A stretch of DNA of 64,000 nucleotides, from positions 70,339,345 through 70,403,344 of the forward strand of contig NC_087062.1 in NCBI RefSeq assembly GCF_963678635.1, given 5' to 3'. Shown here one piece after another: positions 21,514 through 31,234 of this stretch. The translations under genes were made by a program, and so were the position numbers. Source of the DNA: Symsagittifera roscoffensis (taxonomy: Eukaryota; Xenacoelomorpha; Acoela; Convolutidae). Position 1 is the first letter of the stretch. Each line of letters opens with the position of its first letter. Under the pieces are notes generated by a model, which had not been told where the DNA came from, ran no database searches, and saw only the letters and a program-made list of their open reading frames with translations.

Positions 21514-21981
21514 ATGTCATTTAAAAACCTAGGAAATAAACAAACAATCGTTTTACACAATTGTGAAATAGATAATAAAAAATACGACCTTGTAATCACA
21601 CCTCATACACAAACAGTTGGATACATTAGAACAAAACGACAAACATTAAAGAGAAAAATAATAACTAAACAAAGACAAATAACACGAAAAAGATTTTCAA
21701 AAAATCGAAACGCATTTTCAGAATCAGAAACCAACAGTTTAGACGAACTTTATAAACTAAAAAAATCAATAGATAAAAATTGCCCAATTCACAATCAATT
21801 ATATTTCTCTGACTCAGAAACAACTTCAAATTCATCAAAAAGAGGAAAAAGAAGAATAAAAAAGCAGTATAAACACAAACCAGTACATTTATACAATTGG
21901 AATCAACCAATTAGACACATTGATAACTACATATTAACAGTCATCGAACGAAAAAATGAGCTCAACGCACACCCCAGGTGA
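21514..21981 (+). CDS. Basic 155-residue ORF1 of the giant element, unknown
   Basis: This is the first long frame after the leader, starting at an ATG at 21514. The protein is highly basic, with Arg/Lys clusters (RTKRQTLKRKIITKQRQITRKR and SKRGKRRIKKQYKHK) separated by an acidic Ser-rich stretch near residues 65-75 and 102-110. This suggests RNA or DNA binding, or a nuclear signal. I recognise no family. It overlaps ORF2 by 26 bases in a frame one step ahead (+1). It could be an accessory protein or the true N-terminus of Gag reached by frameshifting. Codon and base composition (A-rich, G-poor) match Gag-Pol, which supports real coding. Confidence 0.6.
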   Translation: MSFKNLGNKQTIVLHNCEIDNKKYDLVITPHTQTVGYIRTKRQTLKRKIITKQRQITRKRFSKNRNAFSESETNSLDELYKLKKSIDKNCPIHNQLYFSDSETTSNSSKRGKRRIKKQYKHKPVHLYNWNQPIRHIDNYILTVIERKNELNAHPR

Positions 21982-22240
21982 AGAAAGTCCAGATGATGAT
22001 GATATTTTCCCCTTTATCGTAGATGCAACCACTGATAGAGGACAGCATATATTCTGCAAAAATTTACTCTTAAATTTGTTTGAACCCGGAATCAGTCCAT
22101 GTAAAACAGAGTTCCCAGATGTAAAAATCAAAAGACAAATTATCGATCACTATCTAAAAGATATATGGAATCTACTATATAACACAACAATACGGAATCT
22201 ACTCCATAGAATTCAGCTCACCAAACCAGAATCACAGTAA
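21956..22240 (+). CDS. ORF2 of the giant element, unknown, overlaps ORF1 and Gag-Pol frames
   Basis: This 94-residue frame starts at an ATG inside the end of ORF1 and ends 83 bases into the Gag-Pol open frame. It has an acidic N-terminus (EESPDDDD) and then a mixed helical part. Each of the three consecutive frames is +1 to the one before. It may be the start of Gag, with the remainder made by +1 frameshifting, or a separate small protein. A sequencing indel is also possible, although the same +1 relation at both junctions makes two random errors less attractive. No family recognised. Confidence 0.5.
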   Translation: MSSTHTPGEESPDDDDIFPFIVDATTDRGQHIFCKNLLLNLFEPGISPCKTEFPDVKIKRQIIDHYLKDIWNLLYNTTIRNLLHRIQLTKPESQ

Positions 22241-25200
22241 ATATATAATTCAAACAGACGACCTTGATTTAGAATTCTCAAAAGTATTCTCAGAATATAT
22301 AAAAAGCATCCAATATCATAACTCACAAAGAGCAAACTCCATATTCACCAATGAAGTTTTTGCGATAATATATAGTTATATCTCGATATTAGAAAACGAA
22401 ATCCAGATACCAAATGTCTCACCGACAGAAACATCTAAACATATAAGAGTACGACATGAAATCACACTACTCTCTAGTTTTCTAAATATAATTAAAGAAA
22501 ATTTCACGAAAGATGAAGTTTCACAACATACAAAACACGACTTACAAAAAATCTTGGCATGGTTCATAATAGATTATTTCACACATAATATTGATTTAAT
22601 TTCACAAGCAAGAAAAAATTTTAGACCCCAAAACTCAAACGATGATACTGCCATCACAGAACAATCAGACTATGTTTGGGACCCCGAATGGTCTCATCCC
22701 GCATCCATAAACTTCCCACAATCAATCTCAAGTCAAGCAATAAGTACGATATCTTATGTAAGAGATTATGTACGAGTAATACCATTAACCATTGATGCAA
22801 CACCATTAAACTATAATACATTTTTACCCGATATGCAAAATAATAGTTTAAACTCTACAGTCATACACAATGAAAACCTCAATGGAACTAGGAATCTTAC
22901 TCAACAAGATATCCAGACACCATCACACTTCATAAATGAAGAAATCGTACACACAACAACTACACAACAAAGTATTTCACCAATACGTCCAAACTTAACA
23001 ACACCAAGAAATACAAATCCTTCACAAACACAGGTAACATTACAATCAACCGTTAAACCTTCGGTTGCCCCAAAATATTCACACATGGATTACCAAACAT
23101 ACAGACCCATGACAATACCGCCAAAAACACGCAAAACGTTCACTAGAAACAACTTTGCAGACCATAATTATAATTACACACATCCATCAAAAACAAATTA
23201 TCAACCACGAAAAAATTTTAGTAATTATACAAGATCTCGAAACTGGGATAACCCAATGGCACCACCTAATTCAGTAAATTTCCAAACAAATTTACATCCT
23301 CCACAGGATCGTAGTGAAAACTATCCATTTTTTCAACAAAATAAAAATAAAAAACAAACATCTTATCAAATGGATTACTTATCCTCAGATGATGATTTCT
23401 TACAACCAGATATATTTGCACCCTATAATCAAGAATATCGTGGACAAGGAATACAGAAACCACATACATATAATAGAATTTTTTCTCCACAACCAATAGA
23501 TACACAAAATCAACAACCAATTCAGCAACAAAACCCAATTAATACACAATCTTTTCAACCAATTCAGCAACAAAACCCAATGATTGCAAACTCGTACCAA
23601 CCAACACAAATGCAAAATGAAATACCACTCCCATATTATCTTCAACAACACGAAATAACAAGAAATCAACTTTCAAATTTTTCTCAAATGCCAAATGCAG
23701 CAGAATCATTACAAATGACTATGAATCCATACCTTATGGGTGGATCATCAATAACATCAAATAAACCTTTAATGGTATTCACAGGAACAGACCCTGAATA
23801 TTCTGTAGAAGATTATTTAAATGCAGTAACAGCAAATTTGATTTTAAATATAGGACCTGAACCAATTAATACGCCACTACATCAAAACTGGATACATCGA
23901 CGCACAGCGTTAATACAAACAACTTTAGATGGCGCAGCCCAAAAATGGTTTTCAGTATTGCCTATAGAAATAAAATCAAATTGGAAAAAGTTTACACAAG
24001 AATTTTCAAAAATGTTTGACTCCGAAGGAAACAAACAACAACAAAGTGTTTTATGTAATGAAATTCGCAGATTACCAAACGAAACCATCAAGCAATTAGC
24101 AGTACGAATCGAAACACTAGTTCGGAAAGCATATTCATTAAATACACATGACTATAAAAACACAAAGATGACAGAAATCTTAATGATGACCTTAACACCA
24201 CAATTAAGGAAAATAGCAATAAAAAAGAGAGCATCCCATCCTTCGTCAATTCGAGAACCCGATTTAGATTTTCGAAAACTAGTAGACAAACTAGAACAAG
24301 CAGAAATCACAATGAAACTCGAAGAAACGGAAAATCTGAAATTACAATACGTTAACAGAATTGAAACAGCTTCCACAAATATAAACAATATACAGGAATC
24401 AGATACAGACCTCGTTGAAAAAATCACTGAAATACTCAATATTTACGAAAAACACCCAAACTTTAAAGGCAAACCATCTTTCAAAAAATGGTGTAATTAT
24501 TGCCGACGATACGGACATAGTATTTCTGAATGTAGACAAAAACAGCAAGACAATCAAAATAAACCTCAAAAATATAAAGAACGAAATAAATCATTCTACC
24601 AATACATGAAAAAAGATCAAAATCTACCGAACAAAACAGTCTACAGCAACAACAGTTCAGGAAAACCACTCCCGAACAATACAAATTATACAAGAAATCA
24701 ATCACCATATAACTCAAGTTATAGAGGAAGATCACCAGAACGAAGAAACACGCAAAATTCATCACAAAATCACTACAATAGACCAAATAGTCGAAATAAC
24801 TATTCCAGATCAAATTCAAATACACAACGATTTGTTTCTAGATCTAATTCCCAATCAAGAAATAATTACTACCCAAACAATCAATCACGAAATTCATCAT
24901 ACAATAGGAATAGAAACTACTCCAATAATCGGAATAGAAGTTATTCAAACAACCGAAACCAGAATTACCCGAACAATCAATCAAGGAATAACTCATATAA
25001 TAGATCAAACTATAACAGACCAAACAATAATTACCAAAACAGATCGCGAAATAATTCACAAAATCGACATTCAAGTTATAATAATCGTTATAGAAATTAT
25101 TCCCAATCACCACACCGGAATAATAATAACTATAATAATTCTAATAATCGCCACAGAAGTAGTACACCTAAACATCAAAGACATATTAATCAAGTACAAT

Positions 25201-28200
25201 CTAATCCAGAAACAACATCAGACCCTCCAGGTATTGATGACACAGTAACTGATACGTTACAACTCAATCAAATAAACTGTGGATCATCAGATTCAGAAAG
25301 CGATGCAGAAAACACTCTCTCCATCAATATGATAAAAGTCGAAAATGACTATGAACCTGTTATATATGAACAACCTTTTTCATCACACATATATGAGAAT
25401 CAATCAGAACTCCTTCACAATTATTATATTAAACCCGTCCATTCCACACCGACGACACAAAAAACGAATGAAATAAACACTACAAATCAACCCAATGAGA
25501 ACGAAAAAACAAAATGCTTGAATACAAATCACATCTATCAAAATATACAAAAAGAACAACCCAAAGAAAAAATTTGGACAATACCATTTCTTTTAGAAAG
25601 CCCAAGAAGCAAAGAATTTCAACCACCAGATCTTGAAATTGATTTTTTAATTGATTCAGGAGCAGAATCAAATATAATAAACATTCCCACATGGAATGAA
25701 ATAAAAACCTTACACCCAAAGCTAACACCTCTTGAAACCTCCAGTAAACTAGCAACAGCACAAGGATCAACATTAATAAACTACGGAAAAATTCAATTAT
25801 TTCTTCTCCCCACAAGAACAATGGAGCAAAACAAAATTTTAAATAAACCATTTAAACAAATATTCCATATCACCGATATTAAACATAATATCATTGGAAT
25901 ACCGTTTATCTCTAAATATATACCAACAATCAACATCTTGAATAGTAAAATATTAATCAAAGATAAATATACAAAAACAAAAGACACATCCCTAACATTT
26001 TTTCAAAGATTAAATAAACAACCACCATTCTTTTCAAAATTCTATCCAATATATAACCAACAAAGAAAACACTTGAAACCACTATCAGGAAACATATACA
26101 ATTTTTCAATAAAGCAAGTTCACCAATATGATAAAAAGCAAAACAAACAAAAATTTTATATGTCAGATTTTGAATTCAAACCTATTCATAAATTTTTCAA
26201 AATCACAATCTCATCAATAAAATATTTGAAAAACTCGCATTCAGATATTATTTCCTTACATGTATACAACAATACACCTTACCAAGTAACATTACCTTTA
26301 GGACTTTTAGGCTATTGCGAAACCAACGCTACAATATCACCAATACACGAAAAAGCATATCGTGTAAATAATATACTCCAATTACTAGATATTTGCCAAT
26401 CCACAATTCTTAATGAAGAATTATCTATAAATAGTATAATAAGTAACGAAAACAGAAATACGGATTATTTCACAAAAACCCCATATTTCAAACCTACATT
26501 CAACATAAGTAACTACACAGAGAGTCAACAGAAATTTTTAACAATGTTTAATTTCCAACATTCACAAATAACACAAGACGAATTTGAAAAACTAGCAAAA
26601 CAGCTAATTAAATATTCATCAGTCTATGCAACATCCAAATTTGATGTTGGCAAAATCAGCTCATCACTACATCTCCCATTAAAACCAGACGCAATTTTCA
26701 AAAAACAAAGAGCAAGTAAAGTACCAATTCACTTACACGATAAAGTGAACAGATTACTCGACATTTTAGAACAATACAACATTATATCACCAGTAAACAA
26801 AGAGGAACAACCAAAAGGCAACACATTTATCAACCCTGTTATCATTCTAGCCAAAGGAGAATCATTAAAAATTGTTCTCGATGCTAGATACATCAACTCA
26901 CTAATAGATGAATCAAAGTGTAATTGGCCCATTGAACCAATACAAGTTATTTTAACAAAAATAAACGGAAAATACTTTACCACCGCCGATATGAATAGTG
27001 CATATAATCAAATGCCATTAGATGAACAATCACGACGCTTAACACAATTTGTTATTGGAAACCAACAATACGAATTCAACCGCTTATTCTATGGAATATC
27101 CATAGGACCAGCAGCATTTTCAGCTTTTATGAGCAAAATTTTTCGACCACTAATACTCAAGAAAAATGCAATCACCTATTTAGACGATGTTTTTATGCAA
27201 TCACAGACAAAAGAGGAAATGTTCAATGTTTTAGAACAATATCACCAAATACTTCAGAACGAAAATCTGAAGGCCGCCCCCGATAAATCACACTTCTTTT
27301 TGACAAAAGTTAAATTCTTAGGACATAATATAGAAAGAAAAACAATCACTCCATTGAAATCACGTATAGACGCTATTCAAAAACTCCAACCACCAACAAA
27401 TAAAAAGAAAATCCAAGAATTCCTTGGAATGTTAAGTTTTTTAAGCAAATATGTTTATAAAATGCAATTATATCTACGACCATTCTATAACATACTTAGA
27501 CAACAAAATAATTTTGAATGGAATACAGAACATCAAGCACGATTTGAAGAAATTAAAAAACTTCTAACTGAACAAATTTCAAACACAATTCCAGATTCAA
27601 ATCAACCATTTTATGCAATGTGCGATGCTTCGAACTTTGGCATCGGCGCAGCATTATTACAATCACATAATAGTACAAATAAAATGAACCTCATATCAGC
27701 AAATTCTCGATTATTCACTCAAGCAGAGCTACGACTCTCAACTCTAATGAGAGAATGTACAGCCATATTATATAAACTAACAGAATATGAATTTCTGATA
27801 CTTGGATCAAAACATCCCACAGTTCTATTCACAGACCATAAACCAATCATCTTTCTTTTTACACAAAAGTCTAATCCAAACCACCGAGTTTATAGATTTC
27901 AACTCATTTTAATGAAATTCCCAAACTTACATATAGTTTGGACCGCAGGAAAAAATCTTGCATTACCAGACACCTTAAGTCGAAATACGCCACCTGAATT
28001 ACTTACACGTAAAACCACAGTCGAAATACCCAAAAACATAAAATTCTACCTTGCAGAAAATGAAACATCACCCCGATTGGAATGCAAATATGCAGTAAAA
28101 ACTGACGTTGAACAATCACAAATAAATAATTTACAACATTTCCCACTTTATTTAGATTGTCAAAATAATCACTATGAAGTTGATCTACTTGGAACATCAA

Positions 28201-29567
28201 CTTTTAAACCAATCCCATATTCACAATGGATAAAAAATAACACCCAACAAAAAAGAATTAAGCAACACTCGCATAAAAAAGACCTTTTTCCGTTAATTGA
28301 AAAAGAAAATCTAAATGATAAAATAATTTTATCAGGACCACAAACAAATGATTCAAAATACACAATAAATCAAGTTTTTGACCTCCATGACCCACTTGAC
28401 ACAATACCCTTATCTAAATTAGAAATTGAAAACATTTTTCTCCCCCCAACAGAAACAATTACAATTTCAACACTGAAACAATATCAAAACCTTGACCCAG
28501 TAATTCGACAACTGAAATCATGGCACAAATATAAAACTAAACCTATCAAAGCAGATTCAACTATTCTAGGAAACAAAACACTCCTCCGATATTTTCGAAA
28601 ATTCAATAATACAACAATTAACGAAAACACAGACCTTCTAGAATACAAACTAAATGAATCTACAGTTCCCTGTCTCCCTTTAAGTATGATTCTTATAGCT
28701 TTTAATATTTCACATACACAAAATATTAAAGGACACTCTGGATCAGAAAAAACATATTCAAATTTTGTACAAAACTTTTATTTCCCAAATGCACCAATTT
28801 GGATAAAAGTACTATGCAATGACTGTATAGTATGTCAACTAAATAAAAATTACCCAAATCAAAAACAAATAGCACAAAAACAAGATTTTAAAGGACAAAG
28901 TTTGTACTTTAATCATCGTATCTCATTTGATACCAAAGGACCAATTTCACTCTCATCCGAAGGAAACTCCTACATTATGGTAATTGTTGACGCATTTACA
29001 CATTATGTAGCACTTAACCCAGTACCACATTGTAACGCTTATTACGCTTACACAACACTCTATGAGCACTGGATAGCAAAATTCGGACTACCAGAAATTT
29101 TAGTTACAGACAACGGTACAGAATTCATAAATAATGAAATCATCACACTATGTCATTTATATAACATTAAACACAAACCACGTACATCTCACGCACCTTG
29201 GACAAACGGCTTAGTCGAAGGTATGAACCGTTCATTACAAGAATATCTCAGATGTATCATCAATGGAAATGATACAAGATATACCGAATGGTCAGCAGAT
29301 GTAAAACTATTTCCCTGGTCAGCATATAATTCACAAATCACGACAACTTTAGGAATGTCACCATATGAAATGGTTTTTAACCAAAAGCCACGCAAACCAA
29401 TAATGTTTACAGCAAACTCTCATAAAAACGCACAAGGTTATTGTCAACCAAATAAAGACTCAATTTGTTATAACCTACCATTACATACACACGATGAAGA
29501 TCATTTTCATCACCCACAAATTCTTAAATTAGCCTCCGGTACACACACCGAATGGAATGGATTTTAA
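22158..29567 (+). CDS. gag-pol: Ty3/gypsy-type Gag-Pol polyprotein of the giant element
   Basis: The frame is open for 2,469 codons from 22158 with no ATG in the first 130 codons or so. Residue numbers below count from 22554. It begins with an Asn/Gln/Thr/Pro-rich region, then a helical capsid-like domain (about 400-600). A CCHC zinc knuckle follows near 645 (CNYCRRYGHSISEC). Next is a long Asn/Arg/Ser/Tyr-rich segment (about 700-870). The aspartic protease has DSGAES near 1032. The reverse transcriptase has YLDD near 1541. RNase H starts near 1689 (CDASNFGIG) and keeps its Glu and second Asp. The integrase has a His-Cys finger (CIVC), Asp near 2124, Asp near 2184 (VTDNGTEF) and Glu near 2220, the D-x35-E spacing. 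All catalytic residues are present. The frame stops at 29567 before the integrase C-terminal domain, which continues in the overlapping frame at 29552. Confidence 0.93.
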   Translation, partial: KIYGIYYITQQYGIYSIEFSSPNQNHSKYIIQTDDLDLEFSKVFSEYIKSIQYHNSQRANSIFTNEVFAIIYSYISILENEIQIPNVSPTETSKHIRVRHEITLLSSFLNIIKENFTKDEVSQHTKHDLQKILAWFIIDYFTHNIDLISQARKNFRPQNSNDDTAITEQSDYVWDPEWSHPASINFPQSISSQAISTISYVRDYVRVIPLTIDATPLNYNTFLPDMQNNSLNSTVIHNENLNGTRNLTQQDIQTPSHFINEEIVHTTTTQQSISPIRPNLTTPRNTNPSQTQVTLQSTVKPSVAPKYSHMDYQTYRPMTIPPKTRKTFTRNNFADHNYNYTHPSKTNYQPRKNFSNYTRSRNWDNPMAPPNSVNFQTNLHPPQDRSENYPFFQQNKNKKQTSYQMDYLSSDDDFLQPDIFAPYNQEYRGQGIQKPHTYNRIFSPQPIDTQNQQPIQQQNPINTQSFQPIQQQNPMIANSYQPTQMQNEIPLPYYLQQHEITRNQLSNFSQMPNAAESLQMTMNPYLMGGSSITSNKPLMVFTGTDPEYSVEDYLNAVTANLILNIGPEPINTPLHQNWIHRRTALIQTTLDGAAQKWFSVLPIEIKSNWKKFTQEFSKMFDSEGNKQQQSVLCNEIRRLPNETIKQLAVRIETLVRKAYSLNTHDYKNTKMTEILMMTLTPQLRKIAIKKRASHPSSIREPDLDFRKLVDKLEQAEITMKLEETENLKLQYVNRIETASTNINNIQESDTDLVEKITEILNIYEKHPNFKGKPSFKKWCNYCRRYGHSISECRQKQQDNQNKPQKYKERNKSFYQYMKKDQNLPNKTVYSNNSSGKPLPNNTNYTRNQSPYNSSYRGRSPERRNTQNSSQNHYNRPNSRNNYSRSNSNTQRFVSRSNSQSRNNYYPNNQSRNSSYNRNRNYSNNRNRSYSNNRNQNYPNNQSRNNSYNRSNYNRPNNNYQNRSRNNSQNRHSSYNNRYRNYSQSPHRNNNNYNNSNNRHRSSTPKHQRHINQVQSNPETTSDPPGIDDTVTDTLQLNQINCGSSDSESDAENTLSINMIKVENDYEPVIYEQPFSSHIYENQSELLHNYYIKPVHSTPTTQKTNEINTTNQPNENEKTKCLNTNHIYQNIQKEQPKEKIWTIPFLLESPRSKEFQPPDLEIDFLIDSGAESNIINIPTWNEIKTLHPKLTPLETSSKLATAQGSTLINYGKIQLFLLPTRTMEQNKILNKPFKQIFHITDIKHNIIGIPFISKYIPTINILNSKILIKDKYTKTKDTSLTFFQRLNKQPPFFSKFYPIYNQQRKHLKPLSGNIYNFSIKQVHQYDKKQNKQKFYMSDFEFKPIHKFFKITISSIKYLKNSHSDIISLHVYNNTPYQVTLPLGLLGYCETNATISPIHEKAYRVNNILQLLDICQSTILNEELSINSIISNENRNTDYFTKTPYFKPTFNISNYTESQQKFLTMFNFQHSQITQDEFEKLAKQLIKYSSVYATSKFDVGKISSSLHLPLKPDAIFKKQRASKVPIHLHDKVNRLLDILEQYNIISPVNKEEQPKGNTFINPVIILAKGESLKIVLDARYINSLIDESKCNWPIEPIQVILTKINGKYFTTADMNSAYNQMPLDEQSRRLTQFVIGNQQYEFNRLFYGISIGPAAFSAFMSKIFRPLILKKNAITYLDDVFMQSQTKEEMFNVLEQYHQILQNENLKAAPDKSHFFLTKVKFLGHNIERKTITPLKSRIDAIQKLQPPTNKKKIQEFLGMLSFLSKYVYKMQLYLRPFYNILRQQNNFEWNTEHQARFEEIKKLLTEQISNTIPDSNQPFYAMCDASNFGIGAALLQSHNSTNKMNLISANSRLFTQAELRLSTLMRECTAILYKLTEYEFLILGSKHPTVLFTDHKPIIFLFTQKSNPNHRVYRFQLILMKFPNLHIVWTAGKNLALPDTLSRNTPPELLTRKTTVEIPKNIKFYLAENETSPRLECKYAVKTDVEQSQINNLQHFPLYLDCQNNHYEVDLLGTSTFKPIPYSQWIKNNTQQKRIKQHSHKKDLFPLIEKENLNDKIILSGPQTNDSKYTINQVFDLHDPLDTIPLSKLEIENIFLPPTETITISTLKQYQNLDPVIRQLKSWHKYKTKPIKADSTILGNKTLLRYFRKFNNTTINENTDLLEYKLNESTVPCLPLSMILIAFNISHTQNIKGHSGSEKTYSNFVQNFYFPNAPIWIKVLCNDCIVCQLNKNYPNQKQIAQKQDFKGQSLYFNHRISFDTKGPISLSSEGNSYIMVIVDAFTHYVALNPVPHCNAYYAYTTLYEHWIAKFGLPEILVTDNGTEFINNEIITLCHLYNIKHKPRTSHAPWTNGLVEGMNRSLQEYLRCIINGNDTRYTEWSADVKLFPWSAYNSQITTTLGMSPYEMVFNQKPRKPIMFTANSHKNAQGYCQPNKDSICYNLPLHTHDEDHFHHPQILKLASGTHTEWNGF

Positions 29568-30217
29568 ACAGAGATAAAAAACACAATGAAATTTACCAAA
29601 AGGTAACAAAAAAGTTGTTACAAAGGCAAAATATTAATGAACAAATAAATTCACGCTTTACACCAGCCTCCGATTTAAAAATTGGAACATTTGTTTTAAT
29701 ACCCAATTTTAATACTCAAAAAGGAATTTCAAAAAAGTTACAACCCCTTCGTAAAGGACCATACCAAATAATTGCAAAACCCACTGATGTCACATATAAA
29801 ATCACCGACTCAGATAAAAAAGAAATCGTTCAACACCGAAATAACCTATTACCTTATTATCCAAAAGAATACGCACTCCGCGAACTAACTCAATTATATT
29901 CTTTTACAGGTTTAAAAGTTATTCAAAATGACCCACATACGGACAACATAACAAAGGAACAAAATGATATTCACCTCGGAAATCAAAATACAAAATCAAA
30001 CACCACAAAAAACAATACAAAAAATCTCGATCAAAATACATCTCAAAAAGAAAGAAAAAATAGAAAAATGACAGAAAAAATTATACCCCAAGAACAAGTC
30101 GACAAATCAGAACATAGAGAGTCTTCACGACTTAGAAATCAACCACGTAAAAATTATAAAGTATTCATCCCACAATCTAAAATATTAAAGAAAGTTGAAT
30201 TTCAAAAACAACCTTAA
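29552..30217 (+). CDS. Integrase C-terminal domain and tail, in a shifted frame
   Basis: This 221-residue frame overlaps the end of Gag-Pol by 16 bases in the -1 frame. From about residue 45 it matches the C-terminal DNA-binding domain of Ty3/gypsy integrases: LKIGTFVLIPNF, then GPYQIIAKPTDVTYKI, then a short basic LPYY segment. It ends with a charged Lys/Asn/Gln tail of about 90 residues. It clearly belongs to Pol. The overlap region contains a direct repeat of five bases (GAATGGAATG at about 29551-29560), so a small tandem duplication may have broken the frame in this copy. Programmed -1 frameshifting or a sequencing error are alternatives. Confidence 0.8.
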   Translation: MEWILNRDKKHNEIYQKVTKKLLQRQNINEQINSRFTPASDLKIGTFVLIPNFNTQKGISKKLQPLRKGPYQIIAKPTDVTYKITDSDKKEIVQHRNNLLPYYPKEYALRELTQLYSFTGLKVIQNDPHTDNITKEQNDIHLGNQNTKSNTTKNNTKNLDQNTSQKERKNRKMTEKIIPQEQVDKSEHRESSRLRNQPRKNYKVFIPQSKILKKVEFQKQP

Positions 30218-30810
30218 TTCTACATTTAATAATCTTTGCACCTCTGAAACATTTTACACTTTCAATTTTCAAGATAACATGCTGACAAACACGCAGCGAT
30301 TCTAGTTCAAAATTAGCCAATAGGATTCATCCAATCCGTCACCTTCTATAACTTTAACACAAACCAACTAGACGAAAAATATTAAACTCCAGGCATATCT
30401 ATAACTATAACTCTACGACCTCCAGGTCAAAAATAAGCAAACCACTCCAACTTGACAACTAAAATAAATATCAATATAATATCATAACCCTCCCTTATCT
30501 AATAAACCAAAGATCAACAATATTTCCCCAACTCAGACCTGAAATATCCCCCAAACAAATATGTTAAATTAGCCTAAAGTAAAAGAACGACCATTTTATT
30601 TAGCCTAAAGTATAAAAATCTCAAAAATACCCCAGATCATTTGACAAATGAAAATAAAGACAAAGAAGACCTCCCGATCACCATAAAAATTGCCCCCAAC
30701 AATTTTTTACAAAACTCAACCCACTTGTCAAAAAACTAATAAATAATCCGACCACACTTGAAAATTGCCCCAAACAACAAAAAATATTCGATCACGAAGC
30801 CATTTCTTAA
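30218..30810 (+). other. Spacer between pol and the 3' gene cluster
   Basis: This is 593 bases without a sizeable ORF. TTAGCCTAAAGTA occurs twice (30569 and 30600). It is C- and A-rich with many CCCC and AAAA runs. It could hold splice acceptors for a downstream message, but I see no strong one. Confidence 0.4.
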
Positions 30811-31026
30811 ATGCTCTTCTATCAAACAGTCACTAAAATTATCACAAACCTCAAACAATTTTTTACGATACTTGAAACTTTCATAATATTTCTTTTTGAT
30901 ATCCTTGAATCTTTTCTAATACTCTTAATCATTTTTTGTAATATTTTTTTAATTTTCTACACTATATTCGAACTATTTCTCCAACTTTCAAAAACCCTTG
31001 ATTATATCCACAGGTACGATTTATAA
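30811..31026 (+). CDS. Small hydrophobic membrane protein 1 of the giant element
   Basis: This 71-residue frame starts at 30811. It is almost wholly hydrophobic from residue 15 to 62, rich in Phe, Ile and Leu, with acidic residues at regular spacing (FDILESFLIL, then IFELFLQL). One or two membrane helices are predicted. No family is recognised. It is followed 11 bases later by a second tiny membrane ORF at 31038. Two such genes side by side resemble the small hydrophobic proteins of enveloped viruses. T-rich codons (Ile/Phe/Leu) alone can create such frames, so I am only moderately sure it is expressed. Confidence 0.4.
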   Translation: MLFYQTVTKIITNLKQFFTILETFIIFLFDILESFLILLIIFCNIFLIFYTIFELFLQLSKTLDYIHRYDL

Positions 31027-31037
31027 AACTTGTCTAA

Positions 31038-31214
31038 ATGATACGAACTATTTTCAGTAGAACTGATATTTTTCTACTATTTGTAATTTTCATAACATTT
31101 CTATCATCCCTCATTTTGACCATATGCAAATGTATAAAGAAAGCAATCATCACATTCGCTCTAGCAACAATCCTCCTAATTCTTTTCTTAGAAGAATACT
31201 ATAATAAACACTAA
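31038..31214 (+). CDS. Small hydrophobic membrane protein 2 of the giant element
   Basis: This 58-residue frame runs from the ATG at 31038 to the TAA at 31212-31214. It has two hydrophobic segments, about residues 10-29 and 38-51, split by a Cys/Lys loop (CKCIKK). It is acidic and polar at the C-terminus (EEYYNKH). The two-helix layout with a short basic turn resembles a viroporin-type or small membrane accessory protein, but this is an inference from shape only. It lies directly before the ATG-less frame at 31235. Confidence 0.4.
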   Translation: MIRTIFSRTDIFLLFVIFITFLSSLILTICKCIKKAIITFALATILLILFLEEYYNKH

Positions 31215-31234
31215 CTTTTTCACTAAAAGAATAG

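Noticed and set aside
24832-25248. Ile/Thr-rich 138-residue frame inside Gag
   Set aside because: It is a shifted-frame shadow of the low-complexity Asn/Arg region of Gag-Pol.
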